From Stappia sp. MMSF_3263 (GTDB taxonomy: Bacteria > Pseudomonadota > Alphaproteobacteria > Rhizobiales > Stappiaceae), in the NCBI RefSeq assembly GCF_030733745.1, contig NZ_JASHIK010000012.1, forward strand, positions 97,904 through 161,903: 64,000 nt of DNA, given 5' to 3'. A program made the position numbers and the translations under genes. The notes beneath the pieces are model-generated. The model was given only the letters and a program-made list of their open reading frames with translations, searched no databases and was not told the origin of the DNA. This document shows, in pieces, positions 7,480 through 15,427 of this stretch (position 1 is the stretch's first letter; every line of letters begins with the position of its first letter).

Positions 7480-8718
7480 TCAGTTCGATATTCTTACTCG
7501 TGAAGTAACAAACTTCTCCTTGAATTCCAGAAATTTAACCGGAACATCCTCGTGATTTTCCGCCTTGAAGTACCACCCCGGGGAAGCGCAGGACTCCAGC
7601 GCCGGACTGATCTTGTTCTTCACGGGTCTGACAGTGACATTGTATACAAAATTGTTCATGAGCTCAGGATACTGAATCTCAATAACAGCCAATTTGAACC
7701 CTCTCGATTTTATTTTGTCGCACAGTGAATTATCTATCGGCTTCTGTGAGTAGGAAAAGTCACGAGAGTTGACGCCATCGGTGATCAGAACGATCGTCTT
7801 GAGCGGTTCCGCCCTCGATCCGTCACCTTGCCTGCCCAAAAGCCTGGTCAGCCTGTTGAAAACCTGGCTGTAGTCCGTTTCATACCGGTCATGGTCCCGG
7901 AAACGTCCTAAAGCGGACTTGATGCTCGATGCGGACGTGGAAAGGCTTGCCAACTGCGTCGCGATGCTGCTGAAACCGATCACGGAAATACGCCGCAATC
8001 CACCCTTGGCTGCCGGGTCGGATGGATCCAACAGCAGATCGACCAGTTGATTGAACTGCAGAATGAGTTCGTCTTCCCTAAGCCTGATCCCGGCATCGCG
8101 GGCCATCTGATAGATGGTCTTGCCGGATGGTTCCCATCCCTGGCGGCGATGGCAGGCGAACTCGCAGCCTTGTGGCAGGTTATTGCCGAAGGTGGCTCTC
8201 ATATAGGGGCGCGTCAGTGCCCCCAGTGCGGTACGGTCCCTCGGAGTAGCTCCGACGCCGGTTGAGCTCGAAAGATCGACCGAGAAGTAAATATCGTCAT
8301 ATGCCGGCTTTACGACAACAGATGTCGTAGATATCGGGATCTCGTTTATATGGAAAAATTTCGCGAATGTTGTTTCTAGAGAAAGATATCCTTCGGCTTC
8401 AAGTTCCGATCCGTCAAAGGAAATGACCTTTGCCTGAACGGAAGACCTACCGCGATTTTTCTCGTAATTTTCCTCAAGAAAATTTTGAAGAGACCTGCCA
8501 ATCTCCGAGAGGCTGCTCTGGTGTATGGCAGCCAAAGCCGCTGCATCCAGAGCGTCTTGGAGCTTCTTCTTTGCCGAGACGGCTCTCGCCATGTCTATGG
8601 CAGACCCCACCGCGAGTATAATGCATGGGGCGGCAATCGCCGTGAAGATGGCGACGTTGCCGCTTTGATTTCGAAGCAGTCGCGGCACCGGTGTAGTGGC
8701 GGTGTCGGCCGTTCGCAT
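7480..8718 (-). CDS. TadG-like pilus assembly protein with a C-terminal von Willebrand A-type domain
   Basis: 412 residues from the ATG at 8718; the frame stays open to GTG 8796. An SD-like GGAGGG lies only 1 nt before that GTG, so I prefer the internal ATG. The N-terminal TadG/TadE helix region reads NQSGNVAIFTAIAAPCIIL, followed by KKKLQDALDAAALAA, the classic Tad minor pseudopilin pattern. The second half carries a vWA MIDAS-type DLSSSTG and the later VLITDGVNS. Such proteins are anchored at the inner membrane with an extracellular adhesive or assembly domain. No other tad, cpa or flp gene is in the window, so it is an orphan. It is lower in GC than neighbours and sits between direct repeats. 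Confidence 0.8.
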   Translation of the reverse strand: MRTADTATTPVPRLLRNQSGNVAIFTAIAAPCIILAVGSAIDMARAVSAKKKLQDALDAAALAAIHQSSLSEIGRSLQNFLEENYEKNRGRSSVQAKVISFDGSELEAEGYLSLETTFAKFFHINEIPISTTSVVVKPAYDDIYFSVDLSSSTGVGATPRDRTALGALTRPYMRATFGNNLPQGCEFACHRRQGWEPSGKTIYQMARDAGIRLREDELILQFNQLVDLLLDPSDPAAKGGLRRISVIGFSSIATQLASLSTSASSIKSALGRFRDHDRYETDYSQVFNRLTRLLGRQGDGSRAEPLKTIVLITDGVNSRDFSYSQKPIDNSLCDKIKSRGFKLAVIEIQYPELMNNFVYNVTVRPVKNKISPALESCASPGWYFKAENHEDVPVKFLEFKEKFVTSRVRISN

Positions 8719-8796
8719 GCAGACCTGTATAAACCGCTTCAGGATGCCGCGCAGGCACTGGCGGCATCTCATTAACATCCACAGATACACCACCAC

Positions 8797-9195
8797 ACCC
8801 TCCGAAAATCGGTATTTATTGTGGTGTTTATGGTATTTCTTGTATATTTAAGAATATATTTCTCGAACAATGAATTTTATGCAAATATAAGTGAAATAAA
8901 AACATGCAAATGAATATTTTTCATCGTATATAGAGTCGAGCGTCATTCGATTTTCGATCGGAAGTATATGACGAGCATGAGCAGTCTGGGTCTGCTTCTT
9001 GTCGTTATTTTTTGACAAGTGAAGGGCTTGCTGGATTGAGAGCCGTTCTGAATTGGAATTTTCCAATTATGATACCGTTGACGGGGGAAGGCGAGTTCCA
9101 GGAAGAAGCCGACATTCTCGGAGCCGCAGATTGCCTTCGTCCTGCCTCAGGACGATGAGGGAACATCGGTCGCTGAAGCGTGCTGCAAGGCCGGT
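8797..9195. other. AT-rich noncoding stretch upstream of the TadG-like gene
   Basis: Bases 8810-9010 are strikingly AT-rich for this window, with tracts such as TATTTAAGAATATATTT. They should hold the promoter of the leftward TadG-like gene, but I cannot fix -35 and -10 boxes. 9061-9195 returns to high GC and includes text resembling dispersed intergenic repeats of alphaproteobacteria (CGTCCTGCCTCAGGACGATG). No credible gene. Confidence 0.5.
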
Positions 9196-9222
9196 CGGCC
9201 CGCCGCCCCACGCATCGTCGTC
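9196..9222 (+). repeat. Direct repeat, right copy, flanking the TadG-like gene
   Basis: Matches 7442-7468 at 26 of 27 positions, same orientation, 1754 bp apart. The sequence just after it (CATTCCCGGCTTGCCCTGAA) looks like part of a dispersed palindromic element. 9223-9344 holds no gene I can support. Confidence 0.75.
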
Positions 9223-9344
9223 ATTCCCGGCTTGCCCTGAATCCATTGCCGCCCTCGGCCGAACGTGATGGTTCCGGCTGCTTCTCGCTTGCTGGTGGCT
9301 TGACCGATGCTGCGGGGCGCAGAACTGGTTGCTTTGACGCAGAG

Positions 9345-10091
9345 CTACTTTAGTTTTTGAATGATTAACTTCAGCAATCTGATATCAATTTGACTGCTGG
9401 CTCCAGGTTTTTCTCTGAAAAATGGAAACATCAGCCACTTCTCGCCATTCCAGTGTTGTGAGAGTATTTTTAAGGCAGTCAGGTCCCTGTGCTTTTTCAG
9501 CGCCGCGTCAACCTTACGACGAACGATCCATGGCAGCGTTTCCACCATGTTGGCAGCGGTCTCATCGCGCAAGACGTTCTCGCGTTCCGACCGGCATTCG
9601 CCGTTTTCATCCCAGATGTACCACCGCTTCATCGTGGGGCCGATTTTCTCGGTCCATTTGAACTCGTCTTGCTGCTTCTCAGCAAAACCGTTGGCGGCCA
9701 ATAAATTAGCTGCTCTGTTTAGATTGGGATGGACAGGAAAGCTGCGCCGCCCGCAACTTAAGGCGCTGTCATATGAGACATAGTTTTCGACAAAGGCCGA
9801 AAGCAATTCATTGAGCGCCTCCCGGGAAACGGTCTCCAGGCTGTCCATGTGCTGGTGCACGCCATCCACAGGAACAACGACCTTGTACAGTGTAAAGTGC
9901 TTTCCTTTTTTGTAGACGCCCACAAGGTTGAGGGCGAGACACCCGGCTTCATAGTTCGACTGCGCGAGATTGTGGACTTCGCCGGCGATTGTGTCGGCGC
10001 CGAGGTCTCGCCACATCTTGTCAGCCACGAGGTAGGCAAGCTCAGTTGCCAGCTCGCGCTCGGGAGGGGTGAGGGGAGAGTTGTCGCCCAA
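9345..10091 (-). CDS. Hypothetical protein, no family recognised
   Basis: 248 residues, soluble, no signal peptide or TM helix. The start MGDNSPLTPPERELATELAYL is followed by helical segments. A central stretch repeats aromatic and charged residues (FKWTEKIGPTMKRWYIWDENGE). The C-terminus is strongly basic and hydrophobic (DIRLLKLIIQKLK). Codon use and base composition are less GC-biased than the transporter genes, suggesting acquisition. It lies between two segments of what looks like a split peptide-transport operon. I cannot assign a function. The in-frame length and coherent protein argue that it is a real gene. Confidence 0.6.
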   Translation of the reverse strand: MGDNSPLTPPERELATELAYLVADKMWRDLGADTIAGEVHNLAQSNYEAGCLALNLVGVYKKGKHFTLYKVVVPVDGVHQHMDSLETVSREALNELLSAFVENYVSYDSALSCGRRSFPVHPNLNRAANLLAANGFAEKQQDEFKWTEKIGPTMKRWYIWDENGECRSERENVLRDETAANMVETLPWIVRRKVDAALKKHRDLTALKILSQHWNGEKWLMFPFFREKPGASSQIDIRLLKLIIQKLK

Positions 10092-10202
10092 GTCGAGCAG
10101 CCTTTTCGAGTTCGATTTAGGAACCGGACCAGCCGTTTATGCGCAAGCAATGAGTATCGGTCAGCCTCTTCTGCGCTTGGCACGGCGGACGCGTCGATTG
10201 GA

Positions 10203-10222
10203 CCCCGGCGCGGTGGCCGGGG
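10203..10222. repeat. GC-rich inverted repeat between the orphan gene and the binding-protein gene
   Basis: CCCCGGC (10203-10209) and GCCGGGG (10216-10222) form a 7-bp stem with a 6-nt loop. The surrounding 10200-10275 looks like a dispersed intergenic repeat and contains a second small dyad, CTTCC (10258-10262) with GGAAG (10269-10273). Confidence 0.4.
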
Positions 10223-10283
10223 TGACATCCGAGTGCGTTTCGGCGCGTCATTCCGACCTTCCCCTTGCGGAAGTGCCAACAAG

Positions 10284-10314
10284 GAAGGGCGGAGAACGAT
10301 CATCCCCGCCCTTC
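10284..10314 (-). terminator. Terminator of the peptide-binding-protein gene
   Basis: GAAGGGCGG (10284-10292) and CCGCCCTTC (10306-10314) form a perfect 9-bp stem with a 13-nt loop, about 30 nt beyond the stop of the leftward binding-protein gene. On the minus strand it runs into CTTGTTGG, a weak T-rich tail. Confidence 0.6.
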
Positions 10315-10344
10315 GATTGTCGAACATGATGGTGCGAGGGCGTC

Positions 10345-11856
10345 CTACTCCCAGTAGACCCCGGTCAGGTCGTTCGCCTGGATCGGCGCGTTGACCCACA
10401 TGCCCTTCAGGCCGGACGCCCACACACCCGCCTTGGCGAGCTGGAACAGGTACACGTTGACCGCGTCCTCCGTGATGATGCGCTGCGCCTGGCCAAGCAA
10501 CTCGTAGCGCGCCTCCTGGTCGGCGGTGGTGTCGAGCCTGGCCATCACCTCGTCGAAGGCGGTGCTGTCATACTGGAAATAGTAGTCCTTGCGGCCATAG
10601 ATGTTGATGTCCATCGGCTCGGTATGGGAGACGATGGTGAAGTCGAAATCCTTGCCCTTGAAGACTTCCGAGAGCCATTGCGCCCATTCAAGCGGCACGA
10701 TCACCAGCTCGACGCCGATCTTCTTCAGGTCCGAGGCGATCAGTTCCCCGCCGCGCCGTGCATAGGTCGGCGGCGGCAGCTTGATCGTCGCCTTGAAGCC
10801 GTCCGGGTAGCCGGCCTCGGCGAGCAGTGCCTTGGCCTTGTCGAGGTCGAGCGGATAGGTGCCGGTCAGGTCCACATAGGCCGGGTGATGCGGGGCGAAA
10901 TGGGTGCCGATCGGCGTGCCGTTGCCGAACATGGCCCCGTCGATGACCGCCTGCCGGTCGACGGCATGCGAGATCGCCTGGCGCACGCGCTTGTCGGCGA
11001 GCGGGCCCTTCTTGTTGTTCATGGCGAGGATCGTCTCGCCCTCGGTCGAGCCGACCGCCACCGTGAAGCGCGGATCCGTCTCGATCATCGGCAGGTTCTC
11101 GGTCGCCTGGAAGTTCGGGAAGGCGTCGATGTCTCCGGCCATCAGCGCGGCGAGTTCGGCCGCCGGATCGCCGATGATCTTGAAGGTCGCCTTGTCGAGA
11201 GTCGCCGGCTCGCCCCAGTATTCGGGGTTCTTGGCAAGCTCGATGCGGTCGCCCTGCACCCACTGGACGAACTTGAAGGGGCCGGTGCCGATCGGCTTCG
11301 ACGTGTTGGAAACGGCCGTCTCCTCGGCCACCATCGCCGCATCGCCCCAGCCCAGGTTGAACAGGAAGGCGCCGTTCGGCTTTGTCAGCGTCACCTTCAA
11401 GGTCGTGGGATCGACGGCCTCGATCGTGTCGATGCCGGCGAAAAGCTGCTTCTGCGCGTTGGTGCTGAACTCGCCGCGGGCGCGGTCGAGGGCGAATTTC
11501 GCATCCGCAGAATCGAACTCCGTGCCGTCATGGAAGGTGACGCCGGATCGCAAGCGGAACGTGTAGGTGAGCCCGTCTTCGGAAACGTCCCAGCTCTCCG
11601 CCAGCCAGGGGCCGACCTCGCCGTTCCGGTCGATCCGCGTCAGCCCTTCGAAGATGTTGGCATAGGTGATCTCGTCGATCGCCGCGGCGGCCCCGCCGGT
11701 CGGATCGAGATGCGGCGGCTCCAGCCGGACGCCGATATTGACGTCGGTGCGCACGAGCTGTGCCTGTGCGGGCGTCGTCAGGGTGAGGGTTGCCCCCGCG
11801 AGCACCGCCGCCAGGGCGGTGCCCAGCACCATGCGCCGGTCGAAACGTTCGTTCAT
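10345..11856 (-). CDS. Peptide ABC transporter substrate-binding protein (SBP family 5)
   Basis: 503 residues with an export signal (two Arg in DRRMVLGTALAAVLAGA, then an AQA-type cleavage site near residue 33). A twin-arginine route is possible. The mature part follows family 5 binding proteins: GLTRIDRNGEVGPWLAESW, DGLTYTFRLRSGVTFHDG, the SNTSKPIGTGPFKF region and NKKGPLADKRVRQAISHAVDR. It would bind peptides or related compounds in the periplasm. It is 36 nt downstream of an M20 deacetylase gene. Its natural permease partners are probably the dppB/dppC-like genes at 256-2065, now separated by 8.3 kb. Confidence 0.92.
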   Translation of the reverse strand: MNERFDRRMVLGTALAAVLAGATLTLTTPAQAQLVRTDVNIGVRLEPPHLDPTGGAAAAIDEITYANIFEGLTRIDRNGEVGPWLAESWDVSEDGLTYTFRLRSGVTFHDGTEFDSADAKFALDRARGEFSTNAQKQLFAGIDTIEAVDPTTLKVTLTKPNGAFLFNLGWGDAAMVAEETAVSNTSKPIGTGPFKFVQWVQGDRIELAKNPEYWGEPATLDKATFKIIGDPAAELAALMAGDIDAFPNFQATENLPMIETDPRFTVAVGSTEGETILAMNNKKGPLADKRVRQAISHAVDRQAVIDGAMFGNGTPIGTHFAPHHPAYVDLTGTYPLDLDKAKALLAEAGYPDGFKATIKLPPPTYARRGGELIASDLKKIGVELVIVPLEWAQWLSEVFKGKDFDFTIVSHTEPMDINIYGRKDYYFQYDSTAFDEVMARLDTTADQEARYELLGQAQRIITEDAVNVYLFQLAKAGVWASGLKGMWVNAPIQANDLTGVYWE

Positions 11857-11892
11857 GCCATTGCCTCCATTTGGCAGCGTCTGCGCCGCAGC

Positions 11893-13164
11893 CTAACGCG
11901 TCCCGTTGAGCAGCGCCATTGTCGCCTGTGCCATGACCTTGGCGCTGTCGACCATGTCGTCGATGCCGACGAATTCGTCCGGCCGGTGCGCCATGTCGAG
12001 GATGCCGGGACCGTAGGCGATGCAGTCGTGCAGGTGGCCGATGCGGGCGATGTGCTTCTGGTCGTAGCTGCCCGGCGAGATGACGTAGTCCGGGCTTTTC
12101 GCCAGCACGTCGCGAATTCCGTCGGCAACGGCCCGAACCACCGGCGCGTCCCGGTCGGTCATCGTCGGGATGACCTCCATCAGGTCGCGGATGCGGTAGT
12201 CGAAATTCGGCCGCGTGCTGGCAAGGTGGTCGAGGATCGACATCACCTCCTCCTTGACCTCGGCAAGGTCCTCCTCGATCAGGTAGCGCCGGTCGATGAT
12301 CATGCGGCAGCTGTCGGGCACGCAAGGGGAGGGCAACCCGTCGAAGCCTTCCGGCTGGCCGCCATGCACGGAGTTGATGTTCAGTGTCGAGGAACGCGCG
12401 CCTTCCGGCACGACGGGCATGTCCGTGTGCTTGGCGGCAAGCTTGGGGTAGAGCTCGCTCTCGAACCGGTCGAGCACGGCGCCCATGTGCCGCACGGCAC
12501 AGTCGCCCAGGAACGGCATCGAGCCATGCGCGATGGAGCCCTTGGTCTCGATCTCCGCCCACCACACGCCGCGATGGCCGAGACAGATGCGGTCCTTGTT
12601 CAGCGGTTCGGGAATGATCACGTGGTCGACGCGCGGCTTGGAGAAGAGCCCGAGGCTCGCCAGGTAGGCAACGCCGCCGAAACCGCCGGACTCCTCGTCC
12701 ACCGTGCCGGAAATCTCGATCGCGCCGGGAAAGTCCGGAAACGCCTCGAGGAGGGCCTCCACCGCGACGATGGAGGCGGCAAGCCCGCCTTTCATGTCGC
12801 AGGCGCCGCGCCCGTAGACCTTGCCGTCCTTCACCTCGCCGCCAAAGGGATCGACCGTCCAGCCCTGCCCCGCCTCGACAACGTCGATATGCGAGTTGAA
12901 ATGGACGCAAGGTCCGGGACGCTTGCCCTCGATGCGGGCCACCACATTGGTGCGCGGGTAGCGGGCGCTGTCGCCCGGCGTGTCCTCGCCGCGCAGATAG
13001 CGCACATGGAAGCCGCGCCGCGCCAGCCTGTTGCCGATGAGTTCGGCGCAAGGCGTATACGCCTCGCCCGGTGGATTGACCGTGGGGATGCGGATCAGGT
13101 CCCGAGTGAGCTCGACGACATCTGCCCGCTTGTCCTCGACGCGCCGAAAAAGCGCCTCCAGCAT
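11893..13164 (-). CDS. ArgE/DapE-family (M20) deacetylase or aminoacylase
   Basis: 423-residue zinc metallohydrolase of the M20 fold. The first metal-ligand motif is VHFNSHIDVV (His-x-Asp). GRGACDMKGGLAAS follows, then ISGTVDEESGG, which holds the catalytic Glu. A lid-domain stretch HGSMPFLGDCAVRHMG lies in the middle and a C-terminal His is near HRPDEFVGIDD. It hydrolyses an amide bond of an N-acylated amino acid or peptide; exact substrate not determinable. GGGAGG lies 5-6 nt before the ATG. It heads the leftward operon with the binding-protein gene, which suggests the imported solute is deacylated in the cytosol. Confidence 0.9.
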   Translation of the reverse strand: MLEALFRRVEDKRADVVELTRDLIRIPTVNPPGEAYTPCAELIGNRLARRGFHVRYLRGEDTPGDSARYPRTNVVARIEGKRPGPCVHFNSHIDVVEAGQGWTVDPFGGEVKDGKVYGRGACDMKGGLAASIVAVEALLEAFPDFPGAIEISGTVDEESGGFGGVAYLASLGLFSKPRVDHVIIPEPLNKDRICLGHRGVWWAEIETKGSIAHGSMPFLGDCAVRHMGAVLDRFESELYPKLAAKHTDMPVVPEGARSSTLNINSVHGGQPEGFDGLPSPCVPDSCRMIIDRRYLIEEDLAEVKEEVMSILDHLASTRPNFDYRIRDLMEVIPTMTDRDAPVVRAVADGIRDVLAKSPDYVISPGSYDQKHIARIGHLHDCIAYGPGILDMAHRPDEFVGIDDMVDSAKVMAQATMALLNGTR

Positions 13165-13299
13165 GTGGCCTCCCGTGATAGGACTGACCGGAGAACCGGC
13201 CTTGGGCGGTCATCGTGCCCCAGCCGTGGTCCGGTTTCCAGCGCATAAGAGACGGATTTTGGTGAGTTTTCGGGCACTCGCCAGGCTCCGGGAGCAGTG

Positions 13300-14286
13300 A
13301 TGGCGAAAGACGCTGCGTCACCAGGGCGCAAGAATGTCGGACCGCGCCCGGGCGCGCCCGGGCCTGTTACGGCGTCCGGTCCCGGGGCCTTGGCGCTTGC
13401 CGCGCTCAACCGCCGCCGCGCACGCCGCCGGCTGGCGATTCTGGCCGGCGCGGGGCTCGCCGTTGGTGTCGCCGCGGCGCTTGCCTGGATGGTCTCCGCC
13501 CCCTTGCCGCCGCCTGCCGAACCCGCTCCGCTCCCGGCCGCGTTGCCGTCGGACCCGCTCGCCGGCCTTGGAGAGGACGCCTTGAACCGGCTTCTGGTGG
13601 CGCGTCTCGACCGGCCGGCCGCCTTCAAGCGTGTCTTCGGCGGGCATCCGCGCGATCTGTGCGCGGCGATCGACCGGCTCGGCATTCCGATGGCCGAGTG
13701 GAAGCCAGATCCCTTCGTTGCCGGCTTCTGGTACTGCGCCAGCGATCTCGTCACCATCGGGCGGACCGCCGAGGACGGTCGCCGCTCCTCGCTTTTCGTC
13801 AACCTGCGCGGACAGGGCGAGGAGACGCTGAACACCGTCAGGATCAAGCTGAACGGCGACAATCCGGCAAGCGCGCCCGCCGCCCGCGCCGCGCTCCTGC
13901 GTGTCCTCGACGCCGTTGGCGAGCGCTACGGCTGGCCGTGGCCCGGCGAGGTCCGCACCGCGATCGAGGACAACATGCCGGCGGAGGTCGTCCAGTACGG
14001 CATGATCTCGCGGGTCGTCCCGGAAGATCCGCGGCTGACGGGAGACACACCCGATATCGTCCGGCTCAACGTGATCATCGACTTTCCGGTCGTCGACCTG
14101 GTCGCCCCGGCCGAGCTTTTCGCGCCCTTCGCATGGGAGGAGGAGGCACCGTCCGCGCGCCGCCGCAACCGGCCGGCCGGGGGCGACACATTGCGCGCCC
14201 CGGCCTCCGGCGACATCATCTACAGCACGCCCGACGAGACCCCCGAGACACCCGACCGGTGGCTCAGCGCTCCGGCAGCGGAATGA
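13300..14286 (+). CDS. Membrane-anchored hypothetical protein, DUF6030-like
   Basis: 328 residues. A basic Pro/Gly-rich N-terminus is followed by one TM helix (RLAILAGAGLAVGVAAALAWM, about 43-63) and then a Pro/Ala linker. The globular domain contains LCAAIDRLGIPMAEW, FWYCASDLVTIG and SSLFVNLRGQGEETLNTVR. This resembles DUF6030 proteins of rhizobia as I recall; function unknown. A disordered Arg/Pro-rich tail ends the protein. ATG chosen; a GTG lies one codon upstream. It diverges from the M20 gene. Its last 23 bases overlap the end of the convergent pirin gene. Confidence 0.75.
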   Translation: MAKDAASPGRKNVGPRPGAPGPVTASGPGALALAALNRRRARRRLAILAGAGLAVGVAAALAWMVSAPLPPPAEPAPLPAALPSDPLAGLGEDALNRLLVARLDRPAAFKRVFGGHPRDLCAAIDRLGIPMAEWKPDPFVAGFWYCASDLVTIGRTAEDGRRSSLFVNLRGQGEETLNTVRIKLNGDNPASAPAARAALLRVLDAVGERYGWPWPGEVRTAIEDNMPAEVVQYGMISRVVPEDPRLTGDTPDIVRLNVIIDFPVVDLVAPAELFAPFAWEEEAPSARRRNRPAGGDTLRAPASGDIIYSTPDETPETPDRWLSAPAAE

Positions 14287-15190
14287 AATCCTCCGCGTCG
14301 CCCGGCACCGTGTCGAAGCGCATCCGCTTCCAGTCGTCCTTGGCCTGTTCGATCCGCTCCTTCGAGGAGGAAACGAAGTTCCACCAGATGTGGCGCGGCC
14401 CGTCCATCGGCTCGCCGCCGAGCACGAGGAAGCGCGCCGGAACCTGGCCCACCGCCTTGACGGTGATGTTGTCGCCCGGCTTGAACACCAGCAACTGGCC
14501 CTCCTCGAAGCGCTCGCCGGCGATTTCCACCGTGCCGCCGACCGTGTAGAGGGCGCGCTCCTCGTGGCTGGCGTCGACCGGCATCGCGCGGCCCGGCTCC
14601 AGCGACACATCCGCGTAGATCGTCTCGGACGCCGTTTCCACCGGCGAGCGGGCGCCGAACATCTCCCCGGCGATCACCCGCACGTTGATGCCGTGATCCT
14701 CCAGGAAGGGCAGCGCCTCGCGGCCGACATGCTCGAAGGCGGGAGCATTTTCCTCCGCATGTTTCGGCAGCGCCACCCAGCTCTGGATGCCGAACAGCTT
14801 GCGCTTGTGGCCCTTCACCTCGGGGTCCTCGCGCTCGGAATGGACGATGCCGCGTCCGGCGGTCATCCAGTTGAGTTCGCCCGGGCGGATCGCAAGGTCG
14901 GAGCCGAGGCTGTCGCGGTGGTGGATCTCGCCCTCGAACAGGTAAGTGACGGTGGCCAGCCCGATATGCGGGTGCGGGCGCACGTCGATGCCGCCGTCAT
15001 GCAGGAACTCGGCCGGTCCCATCTGGTCGAAAAAGATGAAGGGCCCCACCATCTGCCGCTTGGCCGAGGGCAGGGCGCGGCGCACCTCGAAGCCGCCGAG
15101 ATCGCGCGCGCGCGGCACGATCACCATGTCGATGAGGTCGCAGGCCCCGGCATCGCCGGGGGCAGGGTCGAGATCGGGCATCCAGGTCAT
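14264..15190 (-). CDS. Pirin-family protein
   Basis: 308-residue cupin. The N-terminal pirin domain contains the metal-binding HPHIGLATVTYLFEG and IHHRDSLGS regions, then WMTAGRGIVHSER. The C-terminal cupin carries GDNITVKAVGQVPARFLV. Iron ligands are the His and Glu residues of these motifs. Bacterial pirins include quercetin dioxygenases and regulators; which applies here is not clear. The ATG at 15190 has GAGGGAG 7 nt upstream; a longer frame to 15274 adds only an unlikely Arg-rich leader. The gene end overlaps the convergent DUF6030-like gene by 23 bp. Confidence 0.92.
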   Translation of the reverse strand: MTWMPDLDPAPGDAGACDLIDMVIVPRARDLGGFEVRRALPSAKRQMVGPFIFFDQMGPAEFLHDGGIDVRPHPHIGLATVTYLFEGEIHHRDSLGSDLAIRPGELNWMTAGRGIVHSEREDPEVKGHKRKLFGIQSWVALPKHAEENAPAFEHVGREALPFLEDHGINVRVIAGEMFGARSPVETASETIYADVSLEPGRAMPVDASHEERALYTVGGTVEIAGERFEEGQLLVFKPGDNITVKAVGQVPARFLVLGGEPMDGPRHIWWNFVSSSKERIEQAKDDWKRMRFDTVPGDAEDFIPLPER

Positions 15191-15427
15191 CGCGGGTCTC
15201 CCTCTCGGCCCTTCGCGGGCCGTCTTGCGGACCGGCTCGGCATCCGTGCCGGGCTTGCGTCTCGCGTCTGTCATCCGCTACCAACATAATGCGCCGTCGG
15301 GAGGCTTCCAGCAAACCCCCGGTCGACGCACTGTTTCCCGATTGTCTACAATCCGGCGAGCGCTCTTGTGATTGTTCGTCCGGTTGCCGCCTGTTTCCCT
15401 TCCGCCTTCCGACAGGTTTCGCCCGCC

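Noticed and set aside
8797..9344. A small gene in the AT-rich region upstream of the TadG-like gene
   Set aside because: Short frames on both strands lack ribosome sites and give no coherent protein.
10624..13248. An 874-codon open frame on the plus strand
   Set aside because: It is the shadow of the peptide-binding protein and M20 deacetylase, which have clear motifs and ribosome sites.
13165..13299. A riboswitch or attenuator between M20 and the DUF6030-like gene
   Set aside because: Only 135 bp of ordinary GC-rich DNA with no strong fold or known aptamer sequence.
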